Positions 6,102-7,131 of a stretch of 7,131 bases of DNA are shown piece by piece. This DNA is from Alphaproteobacteria bacterium (GTDB taxonomy: Bacteria; Pseudomonadota; Alphaproteobacteria; Puniceispirillales; Puniceispirillaceae). A program made the translations under genes and the position numbers. The stretch's first letter is position 1. Every line of letters begins with the position of its first letter. Location of the stretch: contig WTHY01000165.1 in NCBI GenBank assembly GCA_011522945.1, positions 1 to 7,131 of the forward strand. Direction: 5' to 3'. The notes under the pieces were generated by a model. The model did not search any database, had not been told where the DNA came from, and saw only the letters and a list, made by a program, of their open reading frames with translations.

Positions 6102-7131
6102 CGAAAACCAGATGTTAACGGCAAACGTCTATCTCGCCCAAAAGCACGAGGTGTGATTTTAGGCCCTGGTGCGGCTTGAAACCGCTTATATTCCGCGCGA
6201 AAGAGTAACAGGCTGGCACGTTCGACAAGCTCTCTGTCATATCCTCTGGCAACGATTGTCTCAATATCTGCCATTTCTTCTGTTAGTGCGATGAGTATTG
6301 GGTCTAGCACATCATATGGAGGCAGAGAGTCAGTATCTTCTTGATCAGCGCGCAATTCAGCGGATGGGGGTCTAGTGATGATACGCGTTGGAATGACTTC
6401 GCCGTCAGGACCCAACCCGCCACGTGGCAAATGCGTGTTTCGCCAGTTACACAAATCAAATACTTTGGTTTTCCAAACATCCTTTATTGGCGCAAATCCG
6501 CCACACATGTCGCCATATAAGGTTGCATACCCAACTGCATATTCCGATTTATTGCCTGTGGCTAACACCATTGGACCAGATTTATTCGATAAGGCCATAA
6601 GCAGTAATCCGCGTAACCTAGATTGGATATTTTCTTCTGCAATACCAAGCTCTGTTCCAGCAAAATCACTTGCAAGAGAGGTTTCTATAAGCTGCATTGC
6701 TTCGCCAATAGGAACAGATTGATGACGAATAGCAAGATTACCAGCAAGGGTTGCAGCGTCACTTTTCGAAATATCAGCTGTATAGCCAGATGGCATCATC
6801 ACACATCTAACTCTATCAGCACCAAGCGCATCAACTGCCAAAACAGCAACTAAAGCAGAATCAATTCCCCCGGACAGGCCCAAAATCACGGAGGGAAAGC
6901 CATTTTTTTCTACATAGTCGCGGATGCCTAACATCAAGGCTTGATAAAGAGATTCATCTGCAGCGACAGGCTTGGATATTTGGCCAGTTAGGTGAAAAAC
7001 CTGCCCAGTTTCTGTAGCCTCGATGATAGTTAGACTCTCTTTAAAGCCAGGGAGCTGTGAGGCAAGTCCGCCGCCGAGATTAAGCGCAAAACTATTACCG
7101 TCAAAGATGAGTTCATCCTGACCACCAACCA
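6074..7131 (-). CDS. nadE: Glutamine-dependent NAD+ synthetase, 5' end outside the window
   Basis: Partial: 351 C-terminal residues are visible and the frame runs off the right edge, so perhaps 190-200 residues are missing from a family of about 540-560. The enzyme converts nicotinate adenine dinucleotide to NAD+ with ATP, taking ammonia from glutamine. The first visible residues, VGGQDELIFDGNSFAL, are the end of the N-terminal nitrilase-fold glutaminase; its catalytic residues lie beyond the edge. The synthetase domain carries the ATP-pyrophosphatase P-loop SGGIDS (visible residues 86-91), LATGNKSEYAVGYATLYGDM (189-208), PIKDVWKTKVFDLCNWRN (214-231), PPSAELRADQEDTDSLPPYD (254-273) and PKITPRAFGRDRR (323-335). 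An internal TTG/ATG near 6937 is not the real start, because conserved glutaminase sequence continues upstream in frame. The tail after SGFR is non-standard: a 19-bp duplication changes the frame so the protein ends in DDVMPAR. Catalysis should be unaffected, as all core motifs precede it. Confidence 0.95.
   Translation of the reverse strand, partial: VGGQDELIFDGNSFALNLGGGLASQLPGFKESLTIIEATETGQVFHLTGQISKPVAADESLYQALMLGIRDYVEKNGFPSVILGLSGGIDSALVAVLAVDALGADRVRCVMMPSGYTADISKSDAATLAGNLAIRHQSVPIGEAMQLIETSLASDFAGTELGIAEENIQSRLRGLLLMALSNKSGPMVLATGNKSEYAVGYATLYGDMCGGFAPIKDVWKTKVFDLCNWRNTHLPRGGLGPDGEVIPTRIITRPPSAELRADQEDTDSLPPYDVLDPILIALTEEMADIETIVARGYDRELVERASLLLFRAEYKRFQAAPGPKITPRAFGRDRRLPLTSGFRPDDVMPAR

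Noticed and set aside
6375..6722. 115-codon plus-strand open frame
   Set aside because: It is antisense to highly conserved nadE synthetase motifs and has no family resemblance of its own.
6932..6937. nadE starting at the internal TTG/ATG as a short ammonia-dependent enzyme
   Set aside because: The frame continues upstream to the window edge with conserved glutaminase-domain sequence (VGGQDELIFDG), so the gene is the long, glutamine-dependent form.
1..7131. Mobile elements, CRISPR arrays, tRNA or rRNA genes, horizontally acquired island
   Set aside because: None are visible. Coding density, strand and gene types are uniform housekeeping throughout; the only clear direct repeat I noticed is the 19-bp duplication at 6064-6101.

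Overview
The window is a compact run of housekeeping genes from what looks like an alphaproteobacterium. The evidence is the style of the ribosomal protein S4, the roughly 440-residue glutamyl-tRNA synthetase and the glutamine-dependent NAD synthetase, together with a base composition that looks by eye to be in the mid-40s % GC. A marine SAR116-like lineage would fit, but that is a guess from memory and the sequence alone does not prove it. There are no transposases, integrases, CRISPR arrays, phage genes, tRNA genes or rRNA genes.

All six recognisable genes lie on the minus strand, so transcription runs from high to low coordinates. In that order they are: nadE (NAD+ synthetase, cut by the right edge), gltX (glutamyl-tRNA synthetase), cysS (cysteinyl-tRNA synthetase), cimA (citramalate synthase), a TrmJ-type tRNA 2'-O-methyltransferase gene, and rpsD (30S protein S4). 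Gaps are short: 27 nt for nadE-gltX, 16 nt for gltX-cysS, 67 nt for cysS-cimA, 16 nt for cimA-trmJ and 152 nt for trmJ-rpsD. The first five could be co-transcribed, with a possible extra promoter just before cimA. The 152-nt gap holds a good sigma-70-type promoter and a structured leader for rpsD. A strong hairpin terminator follows rpsD at 80-109. The flank at 1-78 holds no gene I can identify, although one plus-strand frame is open to a stop at 37 and could be the tail of a convergent gene.

The genes share a loose theme of translation: S4 for ribosome assembly, two class I tRNA synthetases and a tRNA-modifying enzyme. cimA adds a pyruvate-based route towards isoleucine, and nadE makes NAD+ using glutamine as nitrogen donor. 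I see no novel multi-gene system here.

The most interesting observation is a 19-bp near-perfect tandem duplication across the 3' end of nadE. It shifts the reading frame. Removing one copy in silico gives a nadE tail that ends exactly in an ATGA overlap with the gltX start codon, so the duplication appears to have rewritten the nadE C-terminus and undone a stop-start overlap. The second is the rpsD leader, where two GC-rich hairpins share bases and cannot both form fully; this suggests autogenous control by S4.
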